The notes beneath the pieces are model-generated. The model ran no database searches. It was not told where the DNA came from and saw only the letters and a program-made list of their open reading frames with translations. Below are positions 22,467 through 35,050 of a stretch of DNA of 64,000 nucleotides, in pieces. The stretch's first letter is position 1. Each line of letters begins with the position of its first letter. The stretch spans positions 222,463,741-222,527,740 of the forward strand of contig CM041465.1 of assembly GCA_023213395.1 (NCBI GenBank). The letters are read 5' to 3'. Source of the stretch: Cycas panzhihuaensis (Eukaryota > Cycadophyta). Position numbers and translations under genes: made by a program.

Positions 22467-24347
22467 AGGGTGGTCTCTTTTACTTCAAACCCATAGAAAT
22501 AGGATATTACATCATCACATGTAATTAATAATATATAAATATATTAATAAATGTCTAAGTGATAGTTCCTCTTCTTTATTGGCTTTATATATAAATAGAT
22601 AGGTATACAAAAAGGATAATATAATATACTATAATGGATTAAGCTCTATCAACTAAGGTGTGGATAGATGTCATGCATGTTTCTATCTATCTATATTTGT
22701 ATGTATATGTATATTATAATATAACATATATATATAATGTAGTGTTAGATGTTTAAGACTAAGCTCACCATACACATGAAATTACTTGATAATCATCAAA
22801 ACTCAACCAAGCATTGCCATAGGGCACATAGCATGTCCTCTACTAATCTAGTTATTAATTACTCTATTATCATTAGCCAATATGATTTCTCTTACCAATA
22901 ACATTATCTAATAACCAATACTTATAGAAGTATGGATTTTAGACTAATTAGTCAAAAGGCTTGGTTGTATAATGATTCATTATTTAAATTTTTATAATAT
23001 CATAAGTATTTACACTAACTAAATCTATTATAAGTACAATTATGAGAGCTAACTCATAATCACATTGTTGACAACCCAACTCATATTAACATGACCATTA
23101 TCTTCAAGCTCAGTTGATTAGCTCAAATATCATAAACTAACTCCCCTTTCAACTAATGCTAACTAATTAACATGACTAACTCTCTCCCAGACTTATAGTG
23201 CGATCTATCCTAAAGCACTATATAAAATTTTAAAATTCACTAAACATATCTTTTAGAGTTAATTATATGAAAAACTAAAAATGAATTATGTACAATTATT
23301 TACAAATAAATAATGAAAAAAGTAGGAAATAGTATGGAGTCTAATGTCTCCTCATCAATAGGATCTTATAAGGATGACTTTAATAGAGTGTGGGTGTCTT
23401 TAGTTATTTAGGTAATCTATTATAAATATTATGAAAGAATATTAATAGAAACTTAAAGTTATTCTTTTGACTTCCCTTTCAATGGAGCTATACCTAATTT
23501 CAAATGAAATTATAGCTCATCATTCAATGAATAAGTTATACTAAGGAAATCTTATAATTGAATTTGCAACTCTACAATTCAAGGTTATGTGTTTACTTTC
23601 TGGATTAAAAACTCTTCAAGTGTAGATTGGGAACACTTGGATTAAGAGTTTAAATCCTTAAGTACTACTTTATCTCTACTTTTGTGATCTATCTACAATA
23701 TCCTTTACTTATCAACAATAGCTTGTTTAAGCTCCATCCTCTCATGTGTGACCTATATTAACTAATCCTAGAATATTTTAATATGAGATTAATCAATCTA
23801 AATAGGGCACTAACTCATTCTAATCAATAGTAAGTTGAGAATTCAATTGTTGCATATCAACATATAATAATTGAGTTGGTGCCATTCTCTACTCTGCTTA
23901 ATGCCCTAGCTTTGTTATAATATTAAAAAATAAAATTTATATTGTGTCTAAATACCATTGATAAAATATATATATTCAATCTTTACTTGCTATATACTTT
24001 TCCTTATTTTTTAACTCATTGTAAAGAAAAAGTAAGAAGCCTCAAGGCAGAAGATTTATATAAGTTAAGTGAGATTCTACCTCCTATAGTTGCTAATGTA
24101 GCTTAAGTACATATTTATCTCAATTAGAGGCTCATGTCAAAAGTTTATATAAGCATGCCTTCAAAATATAAATTAAGTTAGCTATAGTAAATTGAGTAAA
24201 TTATAGTGTAATATCAGAGACTAAGGTATCCTACTCAATTGTTAATAAGGTAGGATGCATGTTCTTAATACTATTGATATGTCATTATGTCTACTCCAAG
24301 TTTCATCCTTAATTATTATTGACCTTGGATGATAATGCAAGAGCATC
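22467..24347. other. AT-rich intergenic sequence
   Basis: No gene recognised. Short TA-rich simple sequence occurs near 22700-22740. A minus-strand TGGTATTTAGAC-like word near 23960 could be a decayed primer site, but no LTR pair was seen. Confidence 0.4.
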
Positions 24348-24981
24348 TATAAGTTTTAAATTTGGAGGGTCAACTTGTTGGGGTCATCATTTTTGATGTG
24401 GGCATCTATTTTGGTCTGTTTTTATTTTTTAATCATAGATCTTTGAAAAATGCACATCGAAATAACTCACAATACTGGTAATAGCCTTATTTGCAATAAT
24501 TTTTAAGCTTAAAAAAGATTATCTAGGGGTCTAACATGTCATTTTATGATTATCTATCATGTTTGTAATGCCTTATAGGTATTATTTTTTATAGTTAGAA
24601 GATTCACTTTATATTATATATGTTTTTGTAGGGCTCTTACTCATGGGTTAATTTTTGTGTAAATTAAAGAACCTTTGAATATTGACTAAAAAATAGTAAC
24701 AATTAGGATTTTACTAAAAATAATATTTTTTGTATTTAAGGTATTTTTCACTCTAAATTAATTTTCTAATTTTAGAGGATAGTATTTAGGAATTTTACAT
24801 GGATAAAGGCCATAGATTTATATAGTTTTGGTATGGTAAAAACTTAGTTTTTAGTTTTGGAAATAGAAAAATAGAAATTTACAAAAGTGAGGTGTTCTTA
24901 AAACATTTGGTTATGTTTTCAATTTAAGATTTTTTATTTTCTTTGGATGCATGTATTATTGAAGTAATCACCACCCTATCA
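24348..24981 (+). repeat. 5' LTR of gypsy D
   Basis: About 634 bp, starting TATAAGTTTTAAATT (3' copy starts TGTGAGTTTTAAATT) and ending before TTTAGTATCAAAGC. Many differences from 50683-51341. Confidence 0.8.
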
Positions 24982-24983
24982 TT

Positions 24984-24995
24984 TAGTATCAAAGC
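24984..24995 (+). promoter_or_regulatory. Primer-binding site of gypsy D
   Basis: TAGTATCAAAGC, two transitions from TGGTATCAGAGC (tRNA-Met). Confidence 0.65.
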
Positions 24996-25239
24996 ATGGT
25001 TTAACTATGGGAGGAAAGCAAGAAGAAGTTTATAATAAATTGTTGGTAAATTTCATGTTTTCTTCTAAAATCTATTTGAGAATTATTGGAAGTAGATTGA
25101 AAGTGTTTACAGGAAGAAAGTAAATAACTTGAGAGATAACATGGCCAAAGGAGGGACTACATAATTGAATAAGAATACATAAGAGCTATAAAGGAAAGTA
25201 GAAGAGATTATAAATATGGTATTAAGGCAATAAGACACC

Positions 25240-26724
25240 CTTTTAAGCATGGATAAGATCCAAGAAGATATGATACTGATGTAGAAATAGAACTAGAAGC
25301 TAGAATGAAGCTTGAGCAAGAGTGACCATAAGAACCACCATCCTATGAGGATAGAATATTAAGAGAACTATAAGGAAATAACATTGGAGTAAATCTTGAT
25401 GTCCCAAAGTATGGAACCATCTTAAAGCTTGAAGAGTTGTTTGATTGGTTAAATAGTATAAAGAAATTCTTTAAATAGAAGGAAATGACATAGGAGAAGA
25501 AAGTAAAACTTACATATACCAAGTTAACAGGTCATACAATGATATGGTGGGATCACTTATAAAAGGAGAGGGTGAGAAATGAGATGGATAAGATTCAAAC
25601 TTGGACTAAGATGGTGAATAAGCAAGGAGAAATTTCTTCTTGTGGATTATACTGATGAATTTTATAAGTTATCTATCATGGTGGATCATGAAGAAACAAA
25701 AGGATAGATGACTATCAAGTATTTAAATGGCCTAAAAATTTCCATCTAAGATGAACTTAGCATGGTTGGAATTAATAATATTAAATATGCTTACTAATTT
25801 ACCTTAAAGGCAAATGAGAAATAGAATAGAAATCCTACTTGAAAATCACTTATGGTAAGGAAGAATCTATTAACCCCATTCAGAAATAGGGATGACATTA
25901 ACTGCTTCTGTAGGGAATCCTCCAATTAAATGGAGAGGAGAGTATGACTGAAGGGAAATAAGAGCTGGTATTGGTAAAGTTGTTAATGATAGTGGAAGTT
26001 ATGAAAATATAATATCTACTAAGATAGCATAAATATTAGGATTATATTATGAAAGATATCCTACTCTTTACAAATTTTTTTAGCTAAAAATAGAAATCAA
26101 AGTAGTAATAGGTAAAAGATATTTAGTGAACTTTACCATTAGGAATATATACTATGATGAGGTATGGTGCAATATTCTCCCAATAGTTGCATGCCATGTG
26201 TTATTAAGGAGACTATGGAAGTATGATAGGAGTGCTTATCATGATGGGAGGAAGAAAACTTACTCTTTCTAGAAGGATGGTGTGATGATGGTGTTACTAC
26301 CTATGAAAGAAGAGGGGTAGGTAGAGACTATATTACTTACAAAGAAATTCTTGAAAGAAGTGAGGCAAGGACCTGTTATGCATTAGTGATAAATCATATA
26401 GAAAATAATGATGAGCTAGCATCGATATCACAAGAAGTAGTTGAGATATTATAAGAGTATAATGATATCATACTTAACGAGTTGCCAAAGGGTTTAACAG
26501 TAAAGAAAGACATCCAACATTAAATTGACATGATTCCATGATCTAGACTATTAAATTAGGTCTCACATATACTAAGTGCTAAGGAAAATAAATAATTAAA
26601 CTGGAAGGCTAATGAATTAATAAAGAAATAGATGGGAAAAGAAGGTATGATCCCATGCGTAACTCTTGCACTCTTGGCCCCAAAGAAAGATGGTTGTTAG
26701 AGGATATGTGTTGAATGTAGGGCA
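25240..26724 (+). pseudogene. Gypsy D gag, protease and 5' part of reverse transcriptase
   Basis: Gag-like motif YTDEFYKLSIMVDHEETKG (about 25650), then a protease region at about 25985-26330 with YEDEVWC-like sequence (YYDEVWCNILPIVACHVLL) and RRLWKYDRSAYHDGRKKTYS, typical of plant chromovirus-type gypsy. RT begins near 26400 (ILNELPKGL) and includes LLAPKKDG and RICVEC before being cut at 26724 by copia A. Many in-frame TAG/TAA codons. The coding sequence continues at 49447. Confidence 0.75.
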
Positions 26725-26935
26725 TATTAAAATATTAATGTTTTTAACCTAAGTCTTGTGTTAAGTTTATAGTTATATAAATTGAGGGTTATGTATCATT
26801 GCCCCTCTTCTATATTAAAGTAACACTTGTCACACATGTACTGGATTCTTTATGTAATTTAATGGTATATAAGAGAGAGAATTTCTCTCTTATAATTAAT
26901 GAAAATCATTTACTTTCTCAATCTAGTTCTCTACA
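26725..26935 (+). repeat. 5' LTR of copia A
   Basis: 211 bp, matching 49232-49441 along its length (TTAATG...CCTAAGTCTTGT, TGGATTCTTTATGTAA, AATTTCTCTCTTATAAT, TTCTCTACA). The sequence after it, TGGTCTAATTG, is an atypical primer site. Confidence 0.85.
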
Positions 26936-27639
26936 TGGTCTAATTGTAAACCAAACTAAGGTGTTAAATATTGTTTGCTTAAGAAACTGAGTAAGGGGTA
27001 AGGTGATAAAGATCTAGAGAAGAGAGAAAACATAATTTAAAGAAAGGATGACATTTTATAGAACTATATGAACTTATATGAAAAAAAAAAAACAATCTCA
27101 AAATTAAATGAAAATTAACCAATAGAGACGTCTTGAGGAGTAAAGTCTATTGTTCTAAAGAATTTATCATAAATTCTACCTCAATAAGTAAGATATTACA
27201 AAAAATCCTAGGCATGGGTTTGAATCCTTTTTAACAATTTTCTTTCAAATTTCTTCACGTTAGACACAATAAGTGGTCTTAAAATCTTCCTTAAAGCATA
27301 AGATTTCTATCAAATATAAGTTTATAAGATTTTATTAGAGACTTTTTAAGTTACGAGTAAAAGAGTGAATTAAACCCTATCCATCCCTCTTTGTTTTAAG
27401 TCATTTTTCTCTCAATCTATTTTTTCCCCTCAAATATAACTTCAGATCCATGTAGATGAAGTAAATATTTATCTTTTAAGGTGGTTATTTTTGGGTTTTG
27501 TACACCTATACTTTTTTCATGCATGCATGTGACCATATAGATTTGGGCTACCACAATCACTTAAAATCCTTTATCTATAGTATTTCTATAAAATGACTTT
27601 AGTATACTCTTTGAGTGAGTCGTATAAGCTAATCAGTTA

Positions 27640-27935
27640 GAATTATGGCACTTCAAAAATCAAAATAAAATGGCTTTTAGTTATAAAAAAATACATAGGA
27701 TATTATTATTGAAAAAGAAAAGAAACTAACTATTAGAGATACTACAAAAATTACTAGTTAGGAGGAAAGAGATAGGCAAGCACTAGTCGTCATCACTCTA
27801 TCTATAAGTGATTCTATATTGACTTATATTAGTGAATCCACCTCATTAGTTGAAGTGTAGAAAGTCCTTTAATATCTATACAATCAAAAGAATGAAGCCT
27901 ACATCATTACTCTTATAGAGTAGTTGTATTAAGTT
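27640..27935 (+). pseudogene. Copia A gag, 5' fragment
   Basis: Gag-like plus-strand sequence beginning MALQKSK at about 27641, with IIIEKEKKLTI and a YNQKNEAYIITLIE motif just before B inserts at 27936. The same frame resumes after B at 35502. Confidence 0.6.
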
Positions 27936-28379
27936 TGTTAGGATTATTAATGTTACTTTATGTTATTTCTTATGTCTTATTTAAGTCACATGTGTAAATT
28001 ATTATTTAAGTGATTCCAATGTTTAATGTTTAGAAGATAATTAAATATTATGTGAAAGGTCGTTGAAATACGCAACTGTCCATTTCAACGAACTTCTCTA
28101 GTTATTAATATCATCTCCTAGATTTAAGGAGGTGGTTTCGAGAATCTAGGAGGCTGTCTAAAGCCTGTTTCAAGGTTGGTTTTATGGTTTGTATAGGGTA
28201 TCTTTAAGGTCCATTGTATAAGTCATTTTTTATTAATAATATTTAGATTTAGGAGGTGGTTTTTCTTCCCCAGAAGGGGTTTTCCACCTATCAAACCATG
28301 TGTACTTGTTCAATGTCTTTCTTTTGTATTTTTACTATTCATTTGATCCTATGACATTGTTCATGTGCCTTTTCTCACA
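27936..28379 (+). repeat. 5' LTR of copia B
   Basis: 444 bp, TGTTAGGATTATTAATG...TTCTCACA. By eye about 20-25 differences from 35051-35496, nearly all transitions. Confidence 0.92.
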
Positions 28380-28392
28380 TGGTATTAGATCC
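28380..28392 (+). promoter_or_regulatory. Primer-binding site of copia B
   Basis: TGGTATTAGATCC directly after the LTR, two changes from TGGTATCAGAGCC (tRNA-Met). Confidence 0.85.
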
Positions 28393-28864
28393 ATATACCT
28401 CTTCATCACTACTAGTTTCCTTCTCACATGGAAGATCTTTAGGCTTTCCAACTTTAGATTGCTGAGCACTCTCCACTTTCAGCTTCTAAGCCTTCTGATC
28501 TTCATACTATCATCAGAGGAGGTTTAATGAATGGTTTCTTCTTAAATCTTCTTCAGATTCGTCACTATCAGACTCATAAGAGTTACTTTCTTTCTTTTCT
28601 AGAAATACCCAGGTTCAATCTATTAGATAACCAGAAGCATTAAAATATGGATATTAGAAGGCACATTCATGTTCGACTGGAAAGGCCTTCCAAGACCTTC
28701 CCATAGTCCTTACTCCTATGCATATTGAGGAGTAAAAACTGTGAATGGTAGAAAAGAAACATGTAGAATTGGATCCTGGAACCATCTTCCATATGCCAGA
28801 TTGCTCAAGTGACTTCCAAAATCACGACTTAGGAGATCAGACCTTGGACTACTCACACCATCAA

Positions 28865-29392
28865 CTATGGCTCCCACTTGCATGCTCTCCAATCTTGGAC
28901 ATGCAATTGTAGTTGTATACTCCTGCCTAAGGATCTAAATGAATCTATTCTTGATTCCATCTCAATTATCCTCACAGTACTCTCTGGTGGCCAACTTGTA
29001 ACTGGCTTAAATTTTGTTTCATTCTTCCTGCGTCACCACCAAGGCTCAATTGTGTTAGATGCAGTCATTGCTACTGAAGTAACTGATTTCATTTACATAT
29101 TAGCAGAACCATTGCCATGCACTACACTTATGCTTGATAGCTTCAATCCTTGAGTCATAGATGAGGAACTTCCTATTTTAAAATACTGAGTACGTGCAGT
29201 GTATGAAGAACTATTGTTTTGAACTTGGATTACTTCCCAGGGCTTTAGTTTTGGCTGTAATCAAGGATTGGAAGGAGGTTGATTTGGATTTGGAGGCTTG
29301 TCATTCACTTCCTGAATTCCCAGAGCCTTCTCACCTCTCTCTATCATAGCCAAAACCTCCATGTATGATTGTGGGTGTGGAGCAATCCATTT
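28865..29392 (-). pseudogene. Antisense host-gene fragment resembling peroxin-14 (PEX14) C-terminal region
   Basis: On the minus strand one frame runs about 175 codons with only a few stops. It contains SYMEVLAMIERGEKALGIQ, then NDKPPNPNQPPSNP, a stop where Arg is likely (TGA for CGA), KPWEVIQVQNNSS, and further on an EPWW-x-RRKNE motif. From memory of the family, plant PEX14, a peroxisomal import-docking membrane protein, carries similar YMEIMAMIQRGE/NDxPPNPNQP/KPWE and WWxRK segments C-terminally. It lies in the leader of copia B, opposite to B's own genes, between primer site and gag. No introns seen within it. The family call comes from motifs alone. The surrounding 28400-29700 is more GC-balanced than the rest of B, which fits captured DNA. 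Confidence 0.5.
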
Positions 29393-30781
29393 CCAGCCAC
29401 TTCGGCATCCTTGGCCAACTGCTCACAACTTACATTGTTGACGATTAGATCCAATGATCTGGTCATTCCACATCTCTGGAACAACAGGTCCTATCAAAGA
29501 ACAATAAGAATGAATATGTCTAACAAACTGACAACGTATGCTGAATCACTAAGATACCTCAGTTGAGAAAGCTCACAAATGGTAGTGTGAGGAACGCCAT
29601 CACCGTTGAGAACCTACAACTCGCCCCCAAGAACTTGCAAACCCTAGTCACTGTGAGGAAAATTAATAGGTAGGTAGGGTTTTTCGATTCCTTCCCCCCC
29701 TCAGACCCCAAAACTTAATTTAATTTAACTTTCTTTTATAAATTCAAAACAACGATCGGGTCCGTCCCTTTTGTTTTTTATTTTATTTCATTTTTATGAT
29801 ATATATACATATAAATATAATCTAATCTATAAACTTTAAGTTAATTAACATTGTAAAGAAACCCCCCCTTACACTTTATTATAAAAATAAATTCTTATTT
29901 TATAATACTTGTTCAATAAAATAGAATAAATTTTAAACCCCTTCCTTAAAACATGTGGTTTATATACCCTCCTTCCCCTAACACCTTAGTCTTTAATATT
30001 TAATTTAATCTTCTTCCATTATAAGTAATATATAAAGAAAATCCCCTCCCCTTTAATTATTTAACATTAAAGTAAACCTCCTCCTTATTATAAGGTTTTA
30101 TAACCTTTTCTCAATAGTGGATATATATAGACTTTTTAAACTTAGGCAAAATACATCTTTATGTATTAGTCTAATGCCTTCAACATTATTGACATCGTAA
30201 AGTACTTAATTAATTACCAAATGAAAATACTCATTAGGATATTAATTATAGTGTTCCTCCTATAACATAATATTCTTTTCTAATTAAACTCTCATTTTTT
30301 TTAATAAATAAAAACTTTTTATAAACTTCATAAAAAAAGATTAGAAAGTAAATCTCTTTCAACACTAGAGTTATGTTTTAATTAATAAAAATTTCTTTAA
30401 TTTAATCAACAATTATAATCTTCTCGAAACTTTTTTTTTTTTAGGTAAACACTTACTTTTAAGGGGGACTATTTTTTTTAAGGAGGACTACCTTTTTTAA
30501 GGGGGACTATCTTTTCTAAGGGGGACTGTTTATTTTTTAGAAGGGGACTATTTTTTGAAAGTAAAAGAGGGACTATTTCTTTAAAAGTGACTATTTTTCT
30601 AGGGGGAATTATTTATTTGAGAACATGTGATTTTTTTTTAAAAGAGAAAAGCTAGTAATTCATACTACTATGATTTTCATTATGCATTGTTAATCTAATG
30701 TTTAGTAACCTTCATAAGTGATTATTTTTTTTACCTACCTTTATATCCTTCAATCTTCAATCAAACTTTATAATTTCCAAT
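29393..30781. other. Rest of the copia B leader
   Basis: 29393-29700 may be more of the captured segment: the minus strand reads TAGGGTTTGC near 29640, a common plant 5'-UTR word. 29700-30457 is AT-rich non-coding sequence. 30458-30610 is a minisatellite. Confidence 0.4.
30458..30610 (+). repeat. Short degenerate tandem repeat upstream of copia B gag
   Basis: About eight imperfect copies of a roughly 20 bp unit AAGGGGGACTATTTTTT, ending about 170 bp before the gag ATG. Confidence 0.75.
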
Positions 30782-31800
30782 ATGGCTTTAATGACAGGGA
30801 CAACCACCTACATTCCAATTCCAGTGTTAACCAACTCAAACTATGCCGACTAGAGGAACCGTATATCCTATCAGCTTAAATAGCAAAAAATATGGCGATA
30901 TGTAACAGGTGAATTTAAAAAACCAAAAGATGAAATTATAGAAAGTTATATGGTATATTTGATGAACTCAGATTCAGCTTTAGGTACTATATTAAACTCA
31001 CTTTCACCAGAAATCAGTCGGCAGTTTTTTGAAACAGACAACCTAGCCATTGTTTGGAAAACTCTATAAGACAAATATGATAAAGTCGATACAAATCAAC
31101 TGGTTGTCTTAGAACAACAACTCTATGACCTTACTTATGATGATTTTTCCAAAGTTGAGGATTTTTTATGTAAAATTTAACTAATTAATAAAGACTTAGG
31201 TCACTATGTTAAATCTAAAACTAAAGAAGGTGATACTAAACAAATAATCACGCATGCTAAAGATGATGATACGCTCATCTATCTTACAATAAACAAATTG
31301 CCAAAACATTTTAATTTTTTCAAAACTTCCAGACATCAAGTTGGTAATCCTTCTATCATATTCAATCAGTTGATAAACTAACTAATTGAACATCAAATAA
31401 TACTAATTCAAACATGCATATTAAAAGATCCTTCCCAAGCTTTGTTTTCCAAAACTAAGCCACAAAATAAAAATAAATAACAAAATAATTCTAATAATAA
31501 TCTAAAATTTTAAAAACCTCATAGAGGTTCTCAATTTAATTCCTAAAATAATATTAAGTATTTTGGTCCATCTAAACATCAGAATACTCCTAATCAATCA
31601 TTTCTTAATTAAAACAATGTAAATCCTTCTCAAAACACTAATTGTTCCTATTGTCATAAAAAAGGCCACACTATTGATGTCTGTAGAAGTAGAATAACTT
31701 CGGATGCATGGAAAGCTTCCAAGGGATTACAAAACTGATCTCAATCCTGACCTCAATCCCAACCTCAAAACCAACAAACTCTTAATCATTTTCTAACAAT
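30782..31800 (+). pseudogene. Copia B gag relic
   Basis: Starts at the ATG at 30782 (MALMTGTTTYIPIPVL). It has a UBN2-type Gag core (LEQQLYDLTYDDFSKVEDFL) and a complete zinc knuckle, CSYCHKKGHTIDVC, at 31643-31684 (CX2CX4HX4C), which would bind RNA in the capsid. In-frame stops are TAA/TAG/TGA at positions where Gln, Trp or Arg is expected, so decay is by C-to-T or G-to-A change rather than frameshift. Confidence 0.8.
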
Positions 31801-33240
31801 AACAACTTTTGCATTTGTTACCCTAACTAATCAACCACCACAATGGATCCTTGACTTTGGTGCATCCCATCACATAATTAGACACTAAAAAAATTTATCC
31901 ACTTATCAATCTGAATCTAACTCTGAAGAAGAGATTTCTTTTGATAGTGGAACCCAACTTAAAGTAAAAGGATCAGGTGATGTTACCTTAAAAGACAATT
32001 CGATAATAGACGTCTTCTGCGTACCGGGTTTGTTACCAAACCTACTCTCAATTTATCAAATCTATCAGAAAGACTTTATCATTAAATTTTGGAAAGATAA
32101 ATTTATCATTAAAGAGCCATTAAATAAATTTAAATGTATTGCCTCAAGACCTGTTGATCATAACACAGGTCTCTATAGTTTAACAAGTTTACAAAATAAC
32201 AAAATAAAACCCTTCAGTGCCTTTATCACCAAATTTGACTCAGTCAGTAAAGTTTAGCATGCACAATTTGGCCATACAAGTTATGGCAAACTTCAATATC
32301 TAAAAAAACATGACATGGTTCATGGTCTTCCACCTTTAAATACTGTTTATGGTGTCTGTGAAGCCTGTGTAATAGGTAAGCAACACATGGACCCATTTCC
32401 ATATAAAACTCAATTCAGAGTGACAGTTCCACTTGAACTTATTCACTCCGACATATGTGGACCATTTCATGTAACATCATACTCTAGCTGTCATTATTTT
32501 ATTACATTTATTAATGATTATTTAAGAAAATGTTAGGTTTACATGCTCAAAGCACATAGTCAAGTGCTTGATATTTTTGTTGAACTCAAAGTGCTTGTTG
32601 AAAATCAATCAAACTCAAAAATTAAAATTTTTAGATCTGATAATGCCAAGGAATACTTAAGTGGCAAATTCACTTCTTTCTGTAAGAAGCACGAAATTCA
32701 GTTCCAGCATTTTATTGTATACACTCCTCAACAAAATGGTGTTGCTGGACGCAAGAACTGCACTCTTGTTGAGATGACTCGTTGCATGTTACATGCAAAG
32801 AACCTTGACCTAAAATTGTAGGCAGAAGTTATTAATTGCTCCAACTATCTTCTAAATCGTTTACCTAGCAAATACCTACAAAATGTCACTCCAGAACAAA
32901 AATAGTCTGGTAGAAAACCTTCAGTTAATCATTTATGAATCTTTAGAAGTATTATGTGGGGACACATCCCTAAAGAAAAATAAAAGAAACTAGATCTTAA
33001 GAGTCAAAAATACATCTTCGTTGGATACAACAAAGAAAGTAAAGCTTATAGACTCTTAGATCTAGTCATGCATCAAATTTAATTTTGTGTGACATAATAT
33101 TTGATAAAGAAGGATCTTCTTCAACCTCTACTTATGTAGAATTTCTGATTGAAAATCTGTTAACCAACACCTATTTGTTTAACCCCTTTGATAAACAAGC
33201 TAATCCAGAAATTATAGAATCTTTACCTTAAGTCTAAAAT
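31801..33240 (+). pseudogene. Copia B protease and integrase relic
   Basis: Protease: ILDFGASHHII (about 31846) retains the aspartate of the D-x-G-A motif. GAG-pre-integrase: HAQFGH (32259) and CEACVIGKQ (about 32358) complete the integrase HHCC zinc site. Core: HSDICGPF (first Asp, about 32445) and RSDNAKEYLSGKF (second Asp, about 32636). At the third acidic position NGVAGRKN replaces the usual A-E-R, so the catalytic Glu is Gly. Several stops. Open stretches at 32030-32257, 32315-32536 and 32543-32821 are pieces of this one frame. Confidence 0.85.
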
Positions 33241-33439
33241 TAGACTCTATCCAAATCTACTGAAATAGATTCTTCCTCTCAGGCTAGCTCTTCAAATCAG
33301 AACTACGTAAACAAGCTACCAACAAATAGCCTGTATGGGCAACAAAAATACTTGTTGACTCTGGATCTGATATTGGTAATCCTTCAGATACTAGGTAAAC
33401 TCATGCCCAAAAATTATATACTAACTATGCCTTAATGGC

Positions 33440-35000
33440 CAAAATAATGGACAATAATGATCCGAAAACCTTTAAACAAGCTAGCAACAATCTTATATGG
33501 CAGGAAGCTATGCAAACTGAATTCGATACTTTAATTAAAATTTTAACTTAGGATCTCGTACCACTCCCACTTGGAAAAAATATAGTCGACCGTAAATGGG
33601 TTTATAGAACAAAACACAACTCAATAAGTGTAGTTGAAAAATATAAAGTTTGCCTAGTTGTAAAAAGATTTTCTCAAATTGATGGCATTGATTACAATGA
33701 AATATATGCCCATATTGCAAAGATGAATATGATTAAAATAATTATTGCTTTAGCAGCCAAGTTTAGTTAGGAAATCAATCAAATGGATGTAAAGAGTACA
33801 TTTCTAAATGGTGATATCAAAGAAGAGATCTACATGTCTCAGCCGCCTGGCTTTATTGATAATCCTAATTTAGTTTGTAAACTAAAGAAAACTATTTATA
33901 GATTAAAACAAGCTCCTTGAGCTTGGTACACTAAAGTTGATGATTATTTAATTCAAATTAGATACACTAGATGTATTAGTGATCCAAATCTTTATTTCAA
34001 ATATGAAAATGAAAATATTACTATTTTAATCATGTATGTTGATGATATCATAATCACTGGATCATCAACTAATAACATTCATCATTTAAAATCTACTTTA
34101 ATAAATAAATTTAAAATGATCGATCTAGGTATCCTATATTATTTTCTTAGATTATAAATTTATCAACATTATTCAAAAATCACTATATCTCAACCTAAAT
34201 ATATTTTAGACTTAATTCAATAGTTTAACATAGAAAATGCTAAAACCGTCTCTAATCCATTATAATCAGGAGTAAAATTATCTATTGATTGTTCATCACC
34301 TTTATGTGATCCTACATTATATAGATAGTTAATTGATAGTCTTATTTATTTAACTCATACCCACCTTGATATATCCTATGCTATCACTTTATCTTCACAT
34401 TATATGCAACAGCCATATGAAACACATTGGAAAGCTGCTAAATGTATATTACGATATCTTAAGAACATTGTCTTTTATGGTCTAACTTATAATTTTTATA
34501 GTAAACCTCTAACTTTAATAGGATATACTAATTCAGATTAGGCAGGTGATACAAATGATCAAAAATCTACATCAGGTTATGTATTTTTTATAGATTCTTC
34601 ACATATTACTTGGTCTAGTAAGAAAATACAGGCACTAACTCTATCAATGACTGAAACTGAATATCGCGTACTTGTTAAAGCCAGTAAATAAGCACTTTGT
34701 CTCAAAACTCTTCTAAATGAAATTGGTCTATCTCTTAACTCTTTTATTGAACTTAAAGTTAATAATCAAGGTGCCATTGCTATTGCTACAAGTCTAGTTA
34801 CACATTCTAGAACTAAACATATAGAATTACATCAGTATTTTATTCGTAATTGGGTTACTGATAACACTGTTTATTTATCTTATTGTCTAAAAGATCTATA
34901 GGTTACTAACATCCTCATAAAATTTTTGACTGAAGTCAAGTTTCTAAACCTCCGAGATCAATTAAAGATAAAAGAAGTCTCCATCAAAGGGGGATCAACG
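33440..35000 (+). pseudogene. Copia B reverse transcriptase-RNase H relic
   Basis: RT starts with WQEAMQTEFDTL (about 33500), has [38 protein letters not shown] and the active site YVDDIIITGS (about 34035). RNase H motifs KSTSGYVFF, MTETEYRVL and THSRTKHIEL follow, ending near LRDQLKI (about 34960). The whole is collinear in one frame; stops are at Trp and Gln positions such as QAP-stop-AW and NSD-stop-AG. No frameshift noticed over 1.5 kb. Confidence 0.88.
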
Positions 35001-35050
35001 TGATGAAGACCTTCTTTTTCTATATCATAAAAGTTAATATTAAAGGGGAA

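Noticed and set aside
23940-23980. Minus-strand TGGTATTTAGAC as a primer-binding site
   Set aside because: No LTR pair or coding sequence around it.
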